Of a DNA stretch of 29,367 bases, positions 1 to 9,129 are shown in pieces. The DNA lies in assembly GCA_938039305.1 (NCBI GenBank), contig CALHUZ010000180.1, forward strand, positions 1 through 29,367, read 5' to 3'. This DNA comes from an uncultured Saprospiraceae bacterium. GTDB taxonomy: Bacteria; Bacteroidota; Bacteroidia; Chitinophagales; Saprospiraceae. The translations under genes and the position numbers were made by a program. Below the pieces are notes generated by a model. The model saw only the letters and a list, made by a program, of their open reading frames with translations, searched no databases and was not told where the DNA came from. Numbering within the stretch: the stretch's first letter is position 1; each line of letters opens with the position of its first letter.

Positions 1-1430
1 ATCATGTCAGTCATATCAATAGTAACGTCTTCCAAAGATGGATTCGGGTATACAAGACTTCGTGGTGTTAAGTTGATATTCTTTGTAGCTGTGGTGAGCA
101 ACTTAAAGTTATCATCTAACCATGCTGTTCTGTTTTCAATCCATCTTTTCAAATAGTCTATTTCGGATTGGTATGTAGCACCTACAAAATTGTTAGGCCA
201 TACATAGTTTCCGAGTACAGGCCATCTCTGAAAGTTTCTTTCAATAGCTCCACCAAGCACAGTAGTTAAACTATCAATGTCCGCGTTCAGATTTTCATCA
301 CTAAAGATGGTTGACCGAAGAGATTGCCAAGAAGCAATCAATTCTTGAGTGAAAGCTGGATCTTCTAATAGTCGCTTCCACCAGACGTGATTGACCCAGA
401 AGTCTTGAGGACATACATTGTTAAAATCATATGCCCATCCAGAGTCACTTGATCCAGAACAGTAATCCGCATTTCCGAGTGCTAAGTTATAATCCCAGAC
501 AGGTCCCATGTGTAGTTTGCCACCGTTTGAGTCTTTGTCTTTGTACATGTAAGTACTGAGTCGATAACCATCTACATTTCGCGTCAGCTCATTAATGATC
601 ATGAGTTGAATAAAAGACTGAACATCTATGTATTTGCGATAGCCATTGATGGGATCTTTAAAGTCATCAGACATTAAGACGTGCTCAAATTCGGTAACGT
701 ATCCTTTGATGTAATTACGTTGCTCAGGTGTGATATCGTCATACTTAGGATAGTTGAATAAAAATCTTGTGTCTTGATTCCTTCCTGGTATTGGCTCATA
801 TGGTGAGATCCATCCGACTTCTATGGCATCTCCTTTATCAAACTTGATGATATATCCACCGGTGAGATCGTCACCTTCATTTTCATCGTCTTTGAGTTTG
901 TTGACGTCTACCCTATTCTTATCTCTTTTGATCTTCTCTGTCCAAAGCACGATCCCTTGATAATTGTTGTTAATAACCAATTCCGCCATTTTTACTCTTG
1001 GAGCATAAGGCATGATTCTACCTGCCCAAGTATAGGACAGCGCATTTCTTATTAATGACTTGTCACTGTAGGGGCTATGGATGACCCAATCACTTTCTTC
1101 AGGCATGTCTAAGATTGATGCATCCAGATCTTCGCCAAGACTATCTCGTACTTCGACGCCATATCCCTTTTTAGGAAATAACGCAAGAGATGATTGCCCC
1201 CTTAACTCTATACCTATGCTACCCTCAAAGTGAGCACTATCCTGATTTATGTCATTCACACCTTCACTTTTGTAAATGATTTTCATCGTCGAATTGATCT
1301 TTGGCTCATCCAATATCGTTTGGCCTTCGGTATCCACTATGATGATAGGAAGAGTTGAAGTAGTTAGAACTTGTGCCGAGATGACTAATTGCAATAGGCT
1401 AAGAAAAATAATGAGAAGACTTCTGTTCAT
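1..1430 (-). CDS. CotH-family (spore-coat-kinase-like) secreted protein, T9SS cargo, C-terminus cut by window edge
   Basis: I translated this by hand from ATG at 1428-1430; the frame stays open to base 1, so the last part is missing. Residues 1-19 form a signal peptide ending LVISAQ. The body has the CotH layout: an ELRGQSS segment, a KKGYGVEVRD segment, HSPYSDKSLIRN, WTEKIKRDKNRVDVNKL, GGYIIKFDKGD, then NVDGYRLSTYMYKD (about residue 283) and GPVWDYNLALGN (about 310), where the family's metal and catalytic aspartates lie. CotH proteins are atypical protein kinases. The last visible residues, LVYPNPSLEDVTIDM, match the start of a type A T9SS sorting domain, so the protein is probably secreted or surface-anchored. 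It is the last gene of the minus-strand run, 77 nt after the membrane protein gene. Family call is firm; kinase activity and substrate are inferred. Confidence 0.88.
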   Translation of the reverse strand, partial: MNRSLLIIFLSLLQLVISAQVLTTSTLPIIIVDTEGQTILDEPKINSTMKIIYKSEGVNDINQDSAHFEGSIGIELRGQSSLALFPKKGYGVEVRDSLGEDLDASILDMPEESDWVIHSPYSDKSLIRNALSYTWAGRIMPYAPRVKMAELVINNNYQGIVLWTEKIKRDKNRVDVNKLKDDENEGDDLTGGYIIKFDKGDAIEVGWISPYEPIPGRNQDTRFLFNYPKYDDITPEQRNYIKGYVTEFEHVLMSDDFKDPINGYRKYIDVQSFIQLMIINELTRNVDGYRLSTYMYKDKDSNGGKLHMGPVWDYNLALGNADYCSGSSDSGWAYDFNNVCPQDFWVNHVWWKRLLEDPAFTQELIASWQSLRSTIFSDENLNADIDSLTTVLGGAIERNFQRWPVLGNYVWPNNFVGATYQSEIDYLKRWIENRTAWLDDNFKLLTTATKNINLTPRSLVYPNPSLEDVTIDMTDM

Positions 1431-1507
1431 ACTTGTTTCATGTTGACAGTCCAATATAGTCAGTATGATCTACTTGTACGAGCGAAATACACTTACATAT
1501 AACTGGA

Positions 1508-2059
1508 TCAATCGCTCATTCGATTCACCAAGGGAGTGGCTATAGTGCCAAGTACATCCAGGATGGCAAATACTCCGAGGATACGGAAGTAGATGTTCCC
1601 AACTTCAAAGTCTAAAAGAAGACCTGCTATGATCATCAGTGATACTATAGAAATTAAGATCAAAGTAGATTTCATCATAAGGCGGACCTTATTAGATCTT
1701 GGAATGATCAATTGAAGTAATGAGATATGAGCAGTGGTAATAGCCAGAACCAAAAAGATCGCAAGTGGCTTTCCCATATAATCCATGTCCACGAACTCCC
1801 AAATGGCAATGAATGTTAAAAAGAATCCTACAACTGAAAAGACCATTCCCACCTTAGCAAATGATTGAATATTAACCCGATCATAAATAGAAGAAGAGCA
1901 CAAGCCCGTGAGACTAAATACACCTACTGATAAAGTAGTCAGCAGTAACTTTGTCTCAGTATCACCAAAATCTCCAATGAGGAAAATGAATATGCCAATT
2001 GCTGCACTAAGCACGAGAGCGCCAATTAGTGATCTAAGGAATGTTATTTTGTGATTCAT
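1508..2059 (-). CDS. hypothetical polytopic membrane protein (about six TM segments)
   Basis: A 183-residue protein that is nearly all hydrophobic helices, at about residues 9-28, 38-57, 69-88, 98-118, 129-148 and 158-178, with short polar loops. The charged linkers YDRVN (about 59-63) and PRSNKVRLMMK (about 120-130) are the main polar stretches. I see no catalytic motif and do not recognise the family. It lies 15 nt after the S41 peptidase gene and 77 nt before the CotH-like gene on the same strand, so co-transcription is likely. Role unknown; an inner-membrane location follows from the helices. Confidence 0.7.
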   Translation of the reverse strand: MNHKITFLRSLIGALVLSAAIGIFIFLIGDFGDTETKLLLTTLSVGVFSLTGLCSSSIYDRVNIQSFAKVGMVFSVVGFFLTFIAIWEFVDMDYMGKPLAIFLVLAITTAHISLLQLIIPRSNKVRLMMKSTLILISIVSLMIIAGLLLDFEVGNIYFRILGVFAILDVLGTIATPLVNRMSD

Positions 2060-2074
2060 GATATAGAAAGCCTT

Positions 2075-3055
2075 CTAATACTCAATTGCCATCTCGAGCA
2101 TAAGGTCACGTTGATTCATTATATCTAACTCAGTATTTTCTATTTCAACATCAGGCTCAACTCCTAATTCTATATGGTTCATCTTTGCATCTAAAAAATA
2201 GTGATGAGGGATTCTTACTACCCAACCATTTGGCAATTCAAATGATTGACCTCCACCACCACCTCCACCAGTAATTTGTCCTATGACATTTATGTTATCT
2301 ATATACTTAACCATTCCTGCTAAATATGATGAAGCACTATATGATCCTCGATTAATTAGAATGTTAGTTTTTACTGGATAATTATTTGAACTCAGAGTTG
2401 CAACAACATTTGCAACTTCAGTGAAATCATCACGCTCTTCACCATTCTTAACACTGATATATCCGACTTTTGTTTCTTCGTCTATAAGATATTCTACAAT
2501 TTCCAATGACAAAGCAGAATCTCCTCCACCGTTATTTCTAACATCAATTATCAATTTTTGAGGATTTCGCTGTTTAAAATAACCCTTGATATTCTCAAAT
2601 AGCTCCCTGTTTTGAAATCCATATAAGTAAACATAGCCAATAGAGTCATTTATCATTCCATATGTGTAAATTCCTTCGCGTTGAAATGAACTGTTCAAAT
2701 ATTTCTTCTCTACGATTATAGGATCAAAGTGTACATCATAACCTTCCTTAAAATCATATACTATGTTTGTTTGTCCATTCCGTAAAAATGCATGACCGTC
2801 TTCCAAAGCCAATACCATGTCTCCGCAAATCTCAAATAAATCACTCTCACTTGTACTTACATTTAATCTTGCCAAACTGGCGGTTTTTATTGAATCCCAG
2901 TTTATACCTTTTAATTCAAAAAAACAATAATTCCTGTCAATGTGATTCCATAACTCAAGCACGATGTCTTCATCTGATTGAGATGGGACGTCAAGAACAT
3001 CATTACAGCTGTATGTTGCTAAAAGGATCATCATGAAAATGCAAATCCGTATCAT
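2075..3055 (-). CDS. S41-family (C-terminal processing-like) serine peptidase, lipoprotein
   Basis: A 326-residue protein. The leader ends LLATYSC, a lipobox with Cys17, so it is probably a periplasmic or outer-membrane lipoprotein. Residues 168-178 (LIIDVRNNGGG) are the hallmark S41 strand, and NRGSYSASSYLAGM (235-248) supplies the nucleophile, Ser240, in an S-A-S-S setting. A run of seven glycines (263-269) follows in ITGGGGGGGQ, where S41 enzymes often have a TGG loop. No PDZ domain is evident, and the length suits the compact PDZ-less Bacteroidota type. Its start overlaps the stop of the upstream barrel gene by one base (TAATG), which suggests translational coupling. Peptide hydrolysis is known for the family; the substrate is unknown. 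Confidence 0.88.
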   Translation of the reverse strand: MIRICIFMMILLATYSCNDVLDVPSQSDEDIVLELWNHIDRNYCFFELKGINWDSIKTASLARLNVSTSESDLFEICGDMVLALEDGHAFLRNGQTNIVYDFKEGYDVHFDPIIVEKKYLNSSFQREGIYTYGMINDSIGYVYLYGFQNRELFENIKGYFKQRNPQKLIIDVRNNGGGDSALSLEIVEYLIDEETKVGYISVKNGEERDDFTEVANVVATLSSNNYPVKTNILINRGSYSASSYLAGMVKYIDNINVIGQITGGGGGGGQSFELPNGWVVRIPHHYFLDAKMNHIELGVEPDVEIENTELDIMNQRDLMLEMAIEY

Positions 3056-3888
3056 TATAATCTTTTAAAGGAAATACTAATAGTGTTAGCAAACTGTTTT
3101 AATGGTTTTATTTCATTGGTGTGAATTCTATTAAAAGAATATTCTAATCCATAATGCCACTGACTATTCTTGAATGGAAAATACATTGACGTCTTAATTA
3201 TAGTATTGCTGAAATTATTGAACAGAGCTACATTCCCGCTTTTTAAACCAGCAGTCACTATCCCTCTCTCATAAAGATTGAAATTTTGAGGTTCTAAAAA
3301 CTTATCTGGCCATACTGAGCCATATGATGGTCTGATGATGTAACTAACTATAGGTGTGGAAAGAGACATGTTCCATAAGTAATCATTTTTAAATTTTACA
3401 GAATATTGAGCAACCATCCCCAAAGATGCCCATTGAGTAAAACTAATAGGATTGTTTGTTGACCCCCATAAGCCATTTTTTTCGTTGATCATAGTTCCAA
3501 CATCTATGTAACCGCCTATATATAGTCCTTTGATTGTATGAATTCGCTTTAGGTTTTCGTATTTCAAATCAACTTTGTAAATAGTACTATACGAGATGTA
3601 TGATTTGCCTTGGTTGGCTTTAGAGTAATCTAAGGAGAAACGACTTACATACTTTTCTGATGTTTTTTCAAATCCTAATTCCAAATTCAAACCAACACCT
3701 CCTCTATAGTTTGATGTAAGTCTATTTTCAAAAGTGCTTTGTTGAACAAAACCAGCTTTAAAAAACATAGTTTTATTTGACTGTGAAAAGACACTTGCTG
3801 AGATCATTAACATTAAGCCAGTTACACCATGCTTTATTGGTGTTAAACTGAATCTGAGTCTATATGTGTCTAAGTCAAACTTAATCAT
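3055..3888 (-). CDS. predicted outer-membrane beta-barrel-like exported protein, function unknown
   Basis: A 277-residue protein with a hydrophobic leader at about residues 19-36 (GVTGLMLMISASVFSQ) ending in a plausible signal-peptidase site. The N-terminal extension before it is long, so a later start is possible, but no other in-frame ATG fits as well. The rest alternates aromatic and polar residues in short strands and ends in a strand (NTISISFKRL), as outer-membrane barrels often do. It starts 2 nt after the stop of the beta-lactamase-like gene and overlaps the S41 gene by one base, so the three look like one transcript. I do not recognise a named family; barrel topology is inferred from composition. 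Confidence 0.65.
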   Translation of the reverse strand: MIKFDLDTYRLRFSLTPIKHGVTGLMLMISASVFSQSNKTMFFKAGFVQQSTFENRLTSNYRGGVGLNLELGFEKTSEKYVSRFSLDYSKANQGKSYISYSTIYKVDLKYENLKRIHTIKGLYIGGYIDVGTMINEKNGLWGSTNNPISFTQWASLGMVAQYSVKFKNDYLWNMSLSTPIVSYIIRPSYGSVWPDKFLEPQNFNLYERGIVTAGLKSGNVALFNNFSNTIIKTSMYFPFKNSQWHYGLEYSFNRIHTNEIKPLKQFANTISISFKRL

Positions 3889-3890
3889 GT

Positions 3891-5384
3891 TTAATCTACT
3901 TTCACAGGATGTATCTCATCAAAGAAGATATCATCATTCGGTACATCAAATTGTAATCCGGTTACCTTTCTATTATTGTTCATGAGGAATTGTACTGTTC
4001 CAAAATCAAACCATGCATGTTCTTGATTCCAATCTATCTCGTATGTATCAAAGTGATAGTGAGTTAATGTGGCTGATAATTCTGGAGCTCCTTCAAATTG
4101 TAATTGGAGTACATTGTTTGATCCCGTAGAAATAGAAATATGGCCATAAAGTGGATCATGATAATCGCCAATCATATCAGCTGACGTCAATGACGCGCTT
4201 GTCATCTTTTGCGGAGTGAGCTTTGTAAATTTGGACTGCCACTTCTCTCTTGATTTAGCTTCCGATGTTGTTGCCTTCTTTAACCAACCTTCGGTATCTA
4301 ATCCAAGATATGAATCACGAATGTAATTGCCAACCGCAGAAGACAATCCAGTCATACTATTAGTTAAAACAACAATACCGACATTCATTTCTGGGATCAT
4401 GATCACTCGCGAATACATGCCATCATATCCACCACCATGTGTGACAATCGCTTGACCGCCCTTTCGATAAAGGAACCAGCCAAGTCCTGCACTGTAGAAA
4501 TCAAAGTTGCCAATAGGCGTATGAGGTTTCATCGTTTGGTATTTAACCTTTGCTGGAAAGATGCCGCGAGTTTCAGCATCTTCTGGATGCAATTGAGCTT
4601 TTAGCCATAGTAGCATATCACTTGTACTGGAGATGATTCCACCAGCTGCTCCAGGAGTATTCCATTGTGCCATACCTGTTGCTAGGTTGCCACGATGCGT
4701 GATATGAGGAGAAGCCACATTGCTCATCGCTTTTAGTGGGCCAACAGCAGTCTGTGTTCTTGACATACCAAGAGGAATTAGAAAGTTGGACTGAACATAA
4801 GCGTCCCATGACATGCCCGTCACTGACCTTATGACTTCGCCTGCTGTGATAAACATCAGGTTAGTATATCCATAACCTGCTCTCCATTCGTATGCTTGAG
4901 GTAGGTACTTGATTTGTTTTATAATTTCTTGTGCGCTCTTTTCGGTTTTGTACCAGAGTGCATCACCGCTATAGGTGCCCAACCCTACTCTATGACACAA
5001 CAGATCTCTGACAGTGGTATGACTGCTGACGTATTCGTCATATAACTCGAAGTACGGAAGATACTTCTGAACTGGATCGTCGAGATTTAATTTTCCTTCT
5101 ATGTGAAGCTTTGTGATTGCTGTTGAGATGAATGCCTTAGAGTTGGAAGCTATTGCGAAGAGTGTGTTACCATCAACAGACTCGTTCTTACCTACAGTTC
5201 TTGTACCAAAACCTTCAGACAGAACAACTTCTCCATCCTTGATGACACCAACAGCAAATCCAGGTGTATCAAAGGCTTTAAGTGCTTCTTGGGCGGCAGA
5301 TCGCAAGTCTATTGCAGATTGACCAGACAGTCCAATGAACGTAGTTAAGGAGGCCAATATGAAGGAGAGAATGAATTTTATCAT
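3891..5384 (-). CDS. serine hydrolase of the class C beta-lactamase/penicillin-binding family, with C-terminal DUF3471-like domain
   Basis: A 497-residue exported protein with a signal peptide at residues 1-21 (ends FIGLSGQ). All three penicillin-recognition motifs are visible: SxxK as S80-N-S-K83, YxN as Y173-T-N175, and the third-strand motif as H316-G-G318. That is a complete active site for an AmpC/EstB/DD-peptidase-like hydrolase. About residues 380-497 form an extra beta-rich domain typical of the DUF3471 tail in Bacteroidota members. It is the first gene of the 2075-5384 unit. Family members include esterases, D-aminopeptidases and DD-peptidases as well as beta-lactamases, so no resistance role should be read into it. 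Confidence 0.9.
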   Translation of the reverse strand: MIKFILSFILASLTTFIGLSGQSAIDLRSAAQEALKAFDTPGFAVGVIKDGEVVLSEGFGTRTVGKNESVDGNTLFAIASNSKAFISTAITKLHIEGKLNLDDPVQKYLPYFELYDEYVSSHTTVRDLLCHRVGLGTYSGDALWYKTEKSAQEIIKQIKYLPQAYEWRAGYGYTNLMFITAGEVIRSVTGMSWDAYVQSNFLIPLGMSRTQTAVGPLKAMSNVASPHITHRGNLATGMAQWNTPGAAGGIISSTSDMLLWLKAQLHPEDAETRGIFPAKVKYQTMKPHTPIGNFDFYSAGLGWFLYRKGGQAIVTHGGGYDGMYSRVIMIPEMNVGIVVLTNSMTGLSSAVGNYIRDSYLGLDTEGWLKKATTSEAKSREKWQSKFTKLTPQKMTSASLTSADMIGDYHDPLYGHISISTGSNNVLQLQFEGAPELSATLTHYHFDTYEIDWNQEHAWFDFGTVQFLMNNNRKVTGLQFDVPNDDIFFDEIHPVKVD

Positions 5385-5539
5385 GACTTGATCTATAGAT
5401 TATAAGATAGAAGCCAATATAGTGATTGTTGACAGATATTAGACAGAGCTTTGTTAGCCCCAGTATGGCATAACTGGAAGTGGTTTGGCAAGTACATATG
5501 GCATGAGGAAATCGAAATACCTATGAAGTAGCTCTTGTT

Positions 5540-6505
5540 CTAATCCTCAACTAATTCGATCCTAAGGATATCAACTCGCTTTCCATCTTCAGGTCCAAGC
5601 TTCATAACCGTCTCACGGTTTGTCTCTATGATGTATGGAACGCCAGGGTTAAAATAGAAGCTGTAGCTGTTATTGTCTCTTATGTCAAACTCTGCAGACG
5701 CTAACGCTTCATCGAACTCCTCGTTATTCAGATTCATTTGTTTGAATAAGCTGGTGATGATTCTCTTTGTATCCTCAGGATTAAGATTCATCTCTTGCTT
5801 AAGTGTAGCGAAAGAATTTTCAAAGTCTACGTCTTCTATGTAAAGTCGCGCGTCTCCTCTGATAGGATCACCTCCTAACATGTTAGGCAATAGATCTTCG
5901 TACTCAATTACATTGTTCAAGTCATATTCAAGACCAAAAGGGAAATGCATGAAATTCAACTCTTTGAAAACAAGTTTTTCAAGTCCAGCCTTAGAACTAT
6001 ATAGATTTTGAACCGGTTGCATAGCTCCTTTTAATGTTGCCATATCTACATCGCCATCTTCTGCAATCAGAACCATCATATCCGTTAGTAAATTCTGCAT
6101 CATATCAGATATCTCCTCCCAGTTTTCTATTCCGACAAACTCTCCCAATTCTGTCGTAGTGTAGATCACATCCGTCACACTGTATTTTGACATACTCTCC
6201 GTTAGTTCGAGTGGGATGTTGAATTCGCTGAGGTCAGTTTTTGTACTCCATTTGATCTTGTAACTTGTAGCTGTTGAGTCTAAAACCAAAAAGTTAACAA
6301 CCTGACTGGAAGAATCATTCTTTGTTGAGATGCCTTCTTTCCATTGTCTTCTGATCTTAGTTACCTGGAAATTATAAGAATCTCCAATCTCCCAATAAGC
6401 AACAAAAGGAACACCAGTTGTGTCTTGCTCGGTCGTAGATTCTTCCTGCCCGACTACTGAAGCTGTATAGATAAAAATGAATGTTAATAGGTAGATGTAC
6501 TTCAT
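5540..6505 (-). CDS. exported protein of unknown function, last gene of thioredoxin/barrel unit
   Basis: The frame opens upstream at 6571, but ATG at 6503-6505 gives a clean signal peptide (MKYIYLLTFIFIYTASVVGQ) preceded by A-rich sequence, as usual for Bacteroidota starts; the upstream 22 residues are basic and look non-genuine. The mature part (about 300 residues) is acidic, with a YWEIGDSYNFQVTKIRRQW strand near its start and a repeated strand-helix character. It has no cysteine pair or catalytic motif that I can see. It follows the DUF6029-like barrel gene by 80 nt. I do not recognise the family; a periplasmic or lipid-transport-like fold would be a guess. Confidence 0.7.
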   Translation of the reverse strand: MKYIYLLTFIFIYTASVVGQEESTTEQDTTGVPFVAYWEIGDSYNFQVTKIRRQWKEGISTKNDSSSQVVNFLVLDSTATSYKIKWSTKTDLSEFNIPLELTESMSKYSVTDVIYTTTELGEFVGIENWEEISDMMQNLLTDMMVLIAEDGDVDMATLKGAMQPVQNLYSSKAGLEKLVFKELNFMHFPFGLEYDLNNVIEYEDLLPNMLGGDPIRGDARLYIEDVDFENSFATLKQEMNLNPEDTKRIITSLFKQMNLNNEEFDEALASAEFDIRDNNSYSFYFNPGVPYIIETNRETVMKLGPEDGKRVDILRIELVED

Positions 6506-6585
6506 GTTATTGTTGTCTTGGGTAAACCGTTTGCGAAGACGGGACCTTTTGATAAGCGATAGACTCATCAAAAGATATGCTTTCG

Positions 6586-8076
6586 TTACTTCTTTGTCTT
6601 AATCTTAAACTTACCTACCCATCTTAATTCCACTCCTTTGAAATCTAATATTTCGTAACACACTCCAGCACTACACTGAGGCCCGCCTCTTCTGGAACCT
6701 GCGAATAATTGTAAGGTATGATTATAGTTCGGTTTGTATCGTAGATTGCCACCAAAGTATAACCTCGAAGTGTTACCATCTCGGATAATAAAGGGATCAT
6801 TAGTCAGCTCTCCTAAGAAGGATATAAAATACTTCGATTTTACATTGAGTCCAAGGAGCATGTTGAAATTAGAAACAGTACTTGTTCCTCTGTCAAACGT
6901 CTGATATTCAACCTCATGCAGGAGCCTTACTTTTTCTTTTAAGCTGATGTCACTGTACAGTCCAACAGAGAATCGATCTAACTCTCCTTTAAATGGATCT
7001 TGACTGTAATCTAAGAAAGCCTTGTATTCGACCTTTTCTCCAATAGATGATTGTACTTCAAAAAAGTACTGTCTGAAGGAGAAGTTTGTGTTTCCAAACT
7101 GATTCTTTGCTAATGAATGATTAAAGTTAAGAACAGTACCATCTTTAAAATTATAAAAGAGATCTACCTGATAACCTTCTTCATTGATCGGGTTAGAAAC
7201 ATGGATACTTCTATTGAGTACGCGATATGTCTGTTGTTTTACGCCAGCAGGAGGTTCATTGATTCCTGCACCTAAGACGAAATCGTTGTACTTCTTATAT
7301 TCAAGGGTAAAGTTGAAATTACCAACAAAGCCAGTTACTCCCGTGTATAAAGCAAAATCATCATTGTCAATGTTAGCAGCGTATTCTCCATAATAGTTGA
7401 GACCGTTGATGATTTTTCCATTTAACAAGCCGCTTAGATAATTAGAATTATCTGATGCTGAGCCTTGTCCGCTTGATTGCTCTCTGCGCATGTATATAAG
7501 TCCTGCTTCATGCCCTTTTATATATTTCACTTTAGTGGAAACAGCAGTGACTATGTCAGTTCGCCTTTCTGATCTATCGAATGTAGGTGGTAAAACATTG
7601 TTGAGCACATCACCTCTTAGCACTTGAAATGTTGCCTTCTTCGTACGATACTTAACTGATGCTCCTAAGACATCTCTGTGGAAGTAGTTTCGAGATCGAA
7701 AACCAATGTCTTCTAGTAAAGCACCTGGTATTTCAAAAGAACGCATGAGTAAGCCACGTCCTAGTGTCTCATAAAAATTGCCCAGCTTTATATCCCACTT
7801 CTTCTTTTTATAGCCCAAGGTCAGTTGGGACAGATCGATGTATCTTCTATCATCATACTTGACTTGATACTGCTCGAAAGTAGATGATATACTAAAGCCT
7901 TTAGATCGAAAGTCTATCTCGGTTCTATCGTAAATAGATGGAAATGGATCTGCCGACTCATCTGGAAGCTTACCATATTGGGCTTCAGCTAAGGTCGTGA
8001 TACTGATCTGTGCTTGAGAACTGTAGAAAGAAATTAGAATGCAACAAGAAAAAAGTGCCGCTTTGATTTTGCTCAT
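6586..8076 (-). CDS. outer-membrane beta-barrel protein, DUF6029-like
   Basis: A 496-residue protein with a signal peptide (residues 1-22, ending SSQAQ) and then dense alternating strands rich in Tyr, Phe and Arg, ending FKIKTKK. The segment LGNFYETLGRGLLMRSFE (98-115), with the following DIGFRSRNYFHRDVLGASVKY, matches what I remember of the DUF6029 family of Bacteroidota. Its start overlaps the stop of the WCKPC thioredoxin gene by 4 nt (ATGA), so the two are translationally coupled. That coupling suggests the barrel and the thioredoxins act together, perhaps in exporting or folding a disulfide protein at the outer membrane; this is inference. The barrel assignment is firmer than the family name. 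Confidence 0.72.
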   Translation of the reverse strand: MSKIKAALFSCCILISFYSSQAQISITTLAEAQYGKLPDESADPFPSIYDRTEIDFRSKGFSISSTFEQYQVKYDDRRYIDLSQLTLGYKKKKWDIKLGNFYETLGRGLLMRSFEIPGALLEDIGFRSRNYFHRDVLGASVKYRTKKATFQVLRGDVLNNVLPPTFDRSERRTDIVTAVSTKVKYIKGHEAGLIYMRREQSSGQGSASDNSNYLSGLLNGKIINGLNYYGEYAANIDNDDFALYTGVTGFVGNFNFTLEYKKYNDFVLGAGINEPPAGVKQQTYRVLNRSIHVSNPINEEGYQVDLFYNFKDGTVLNFNHSLAKNQFGNTNFSFRQYFFEVQSSIGEKVEYKAFLDYSQDPFKGELDRFSVGLYSDISLKEKVRLLHEVEYQTFDRGTSTVSNFNMLLGLNVKSKYFISFLGELTNDPFIIRDGNTSRLYFGGNLRYKPNYNHTLQLFAGSRRGGPQCSAGVCYEILDFKGVELRWVGKFKIKTKK

Positions 8077-8570
8077 TTCAGTTGTGCTTCGATCGCTTCT
8101 TTGATTTCAACTTCATCTCCTGAGCTAAATCCTTCATGGACATAGATGACTTCATTGTCAGCATTAAGCATGATTAAAGTTGGAAATGCTTGATAGTTAT
8201 AAGCATTCATCACTTCGCAATTGATGTCCTTCAAGATATGGTAGTCTATGTTAAGATTGTTAGCTACTGCACCGACCTTTGATATGCTTCTTGGGCCATC
8301 ACAACTGATACCAATCATAGATAGACCTTGATCCTTGTATTCGTTATAAATGTTGTTCAGCTTAGGCATGGCCTTTGTGCAAGGCTTGCACCATGTAGCC
8401 CAAAAATCAATGATCGTTACTGAAGCTCCCTTTATTTCATCAAGACTTACCAACTCATTGTCGATATTATCGAGACTGAAGTCATCTATGGTTTGAGCAT
8501 TTGCGTTAAGCGAAAAGAGCATTGGCACAATAAGTACCAATGCTCTTATTATCTTGTAGTGATGTGTCAT
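8073..8570 (-). CDS. TlpA/ResA-like exported thioredoxin-fold protein (WCKPC)
   Basis: A 165-residue protein with a signal peptide (residues 1-26, ending LNANAQ) and one thioredoxin domain. The active site is W60-C61-K62-P63-C64 in IIDFWATWCKPC, and the cis-proline strand is at AFPTLIML (about 138-145). This is the layout of TlpA/ResA periplasmic thiol-disulfide oxidoreductases, which reduce disulfides in apocytochromes or other exported proteins. It begins 1 nt after the stop of the CPPC lipoprotein gene and overlaps the barrel gene by 4 nt. A reductive rather than oxidative role is usual for TlpA-like proteins, but no client is identified here. Confidence 0.9.
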   Translation of the reverse strand: MTHHYKIIRALVLIVPMLFSLNANAQTIDDFSLDNIDNELVSLDEIKGASVTIIDFWATWCKPCTKAMPKLNNIYNEYKDQGLSMIGISCDGPRSISKVGAVANNLNIDYHILKDINCEVMNAYNYQAFPTLIMLNADNEVIYVHEGFSSGDEVEIKEAIEAQLK

Positions 8571-8571
8571 A

Positions 8572-9129
8572 TTACTTTAATAAGCCTTCTACTAAGTCGA
8601 CTACTTCGTCGAGATTGTTGGTTGCGATACTATTGCCTTTATAAGCAATCTTACCATCAGAGTTAACAACAACTAATCGATCGTAAGTAGTTCCAAAGTC
8701 CTTAGCCATATCCGCGCCATTAGTCCCTAAAGGAAATGTAATTCCTGTTGTACTCTGAAAGTTATCTACCCCAGCGTTATTGCCTTCCCATTGGTCAGCA
8801 CCAATAATGGCAAAATTGTCAGAGTCTTTGAATTTTTCATGAAGTCTAGATTCAATATCAGGCCCCACGGCCTTACAAGGCGGGCAGTTAAAACCAAAAA
8901 AGAAAATAACCAAAGTCTTATCTTCAAATTGTGTAGAAGCAATAGACTCACCCGTCGTAGTAGTTAATGCAAATGTCGGTGCTGCGACAAGGTCATCATC
9001 ACCATCCATATCCATCTCTTCTTCCATCTCTGGATCAGGAAATACGAGTGGTTCTTCTTCTGAAGTACATGAAGCCAATAAAAAAGAAGCAATAAAAAAG
9101 ATTAAGTAGAGAAAACGATCAAATTTCAT
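8572..9129 (-). CDS. thioredoxin-fold lipoprotein (CPPC active site)
   Basis: A 185-residue protein. The leader ends FLLASC, giving lipidated Cys21. Residues 24-48 are a very acidic linker (EEE...MEEEMDMDGDDD) that probably holds the domain off the membrane. The thioredoxin/AhpC-TSA-like domain follows, with the active site C82-P83-P84-C85 in FFFGFNCPPC. It is the first gene of the four-gene minus-strand unit and sits 1 nt before the second thioredoxin gene. The presence of both a tethered and a soluble thioredoxin suggests an electron relay, which is inference. Start ATG is at 9127-9129, with an A/T-rich leader upstream. Confidence 0.88.
   Translation of the reverse strand: MKFDRFLYLIFFIASFLLASCTSEEEPLVFPDPEMEEEMDMDGDDDLVAAPTFALTTTTGESIASTQFEDKTLVIFFFGFNCPPCKAVGPDIESRLHEKFKDSDNFAIIGADQWEGNNAGVDNFQSTTGITFPLGTNGADMAKDFGTTYDRLVVVNSDGKIAYKGNSIATNNLDEVVDLVEGLLK

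Noticed and set aside
2249..2269. G-quadruplex or microsatellite in the seven-glycine codon run
   Set aside because: The run sits in a region where S41 enzymes often have glycine-rich loops, so protein function explains it well enough.
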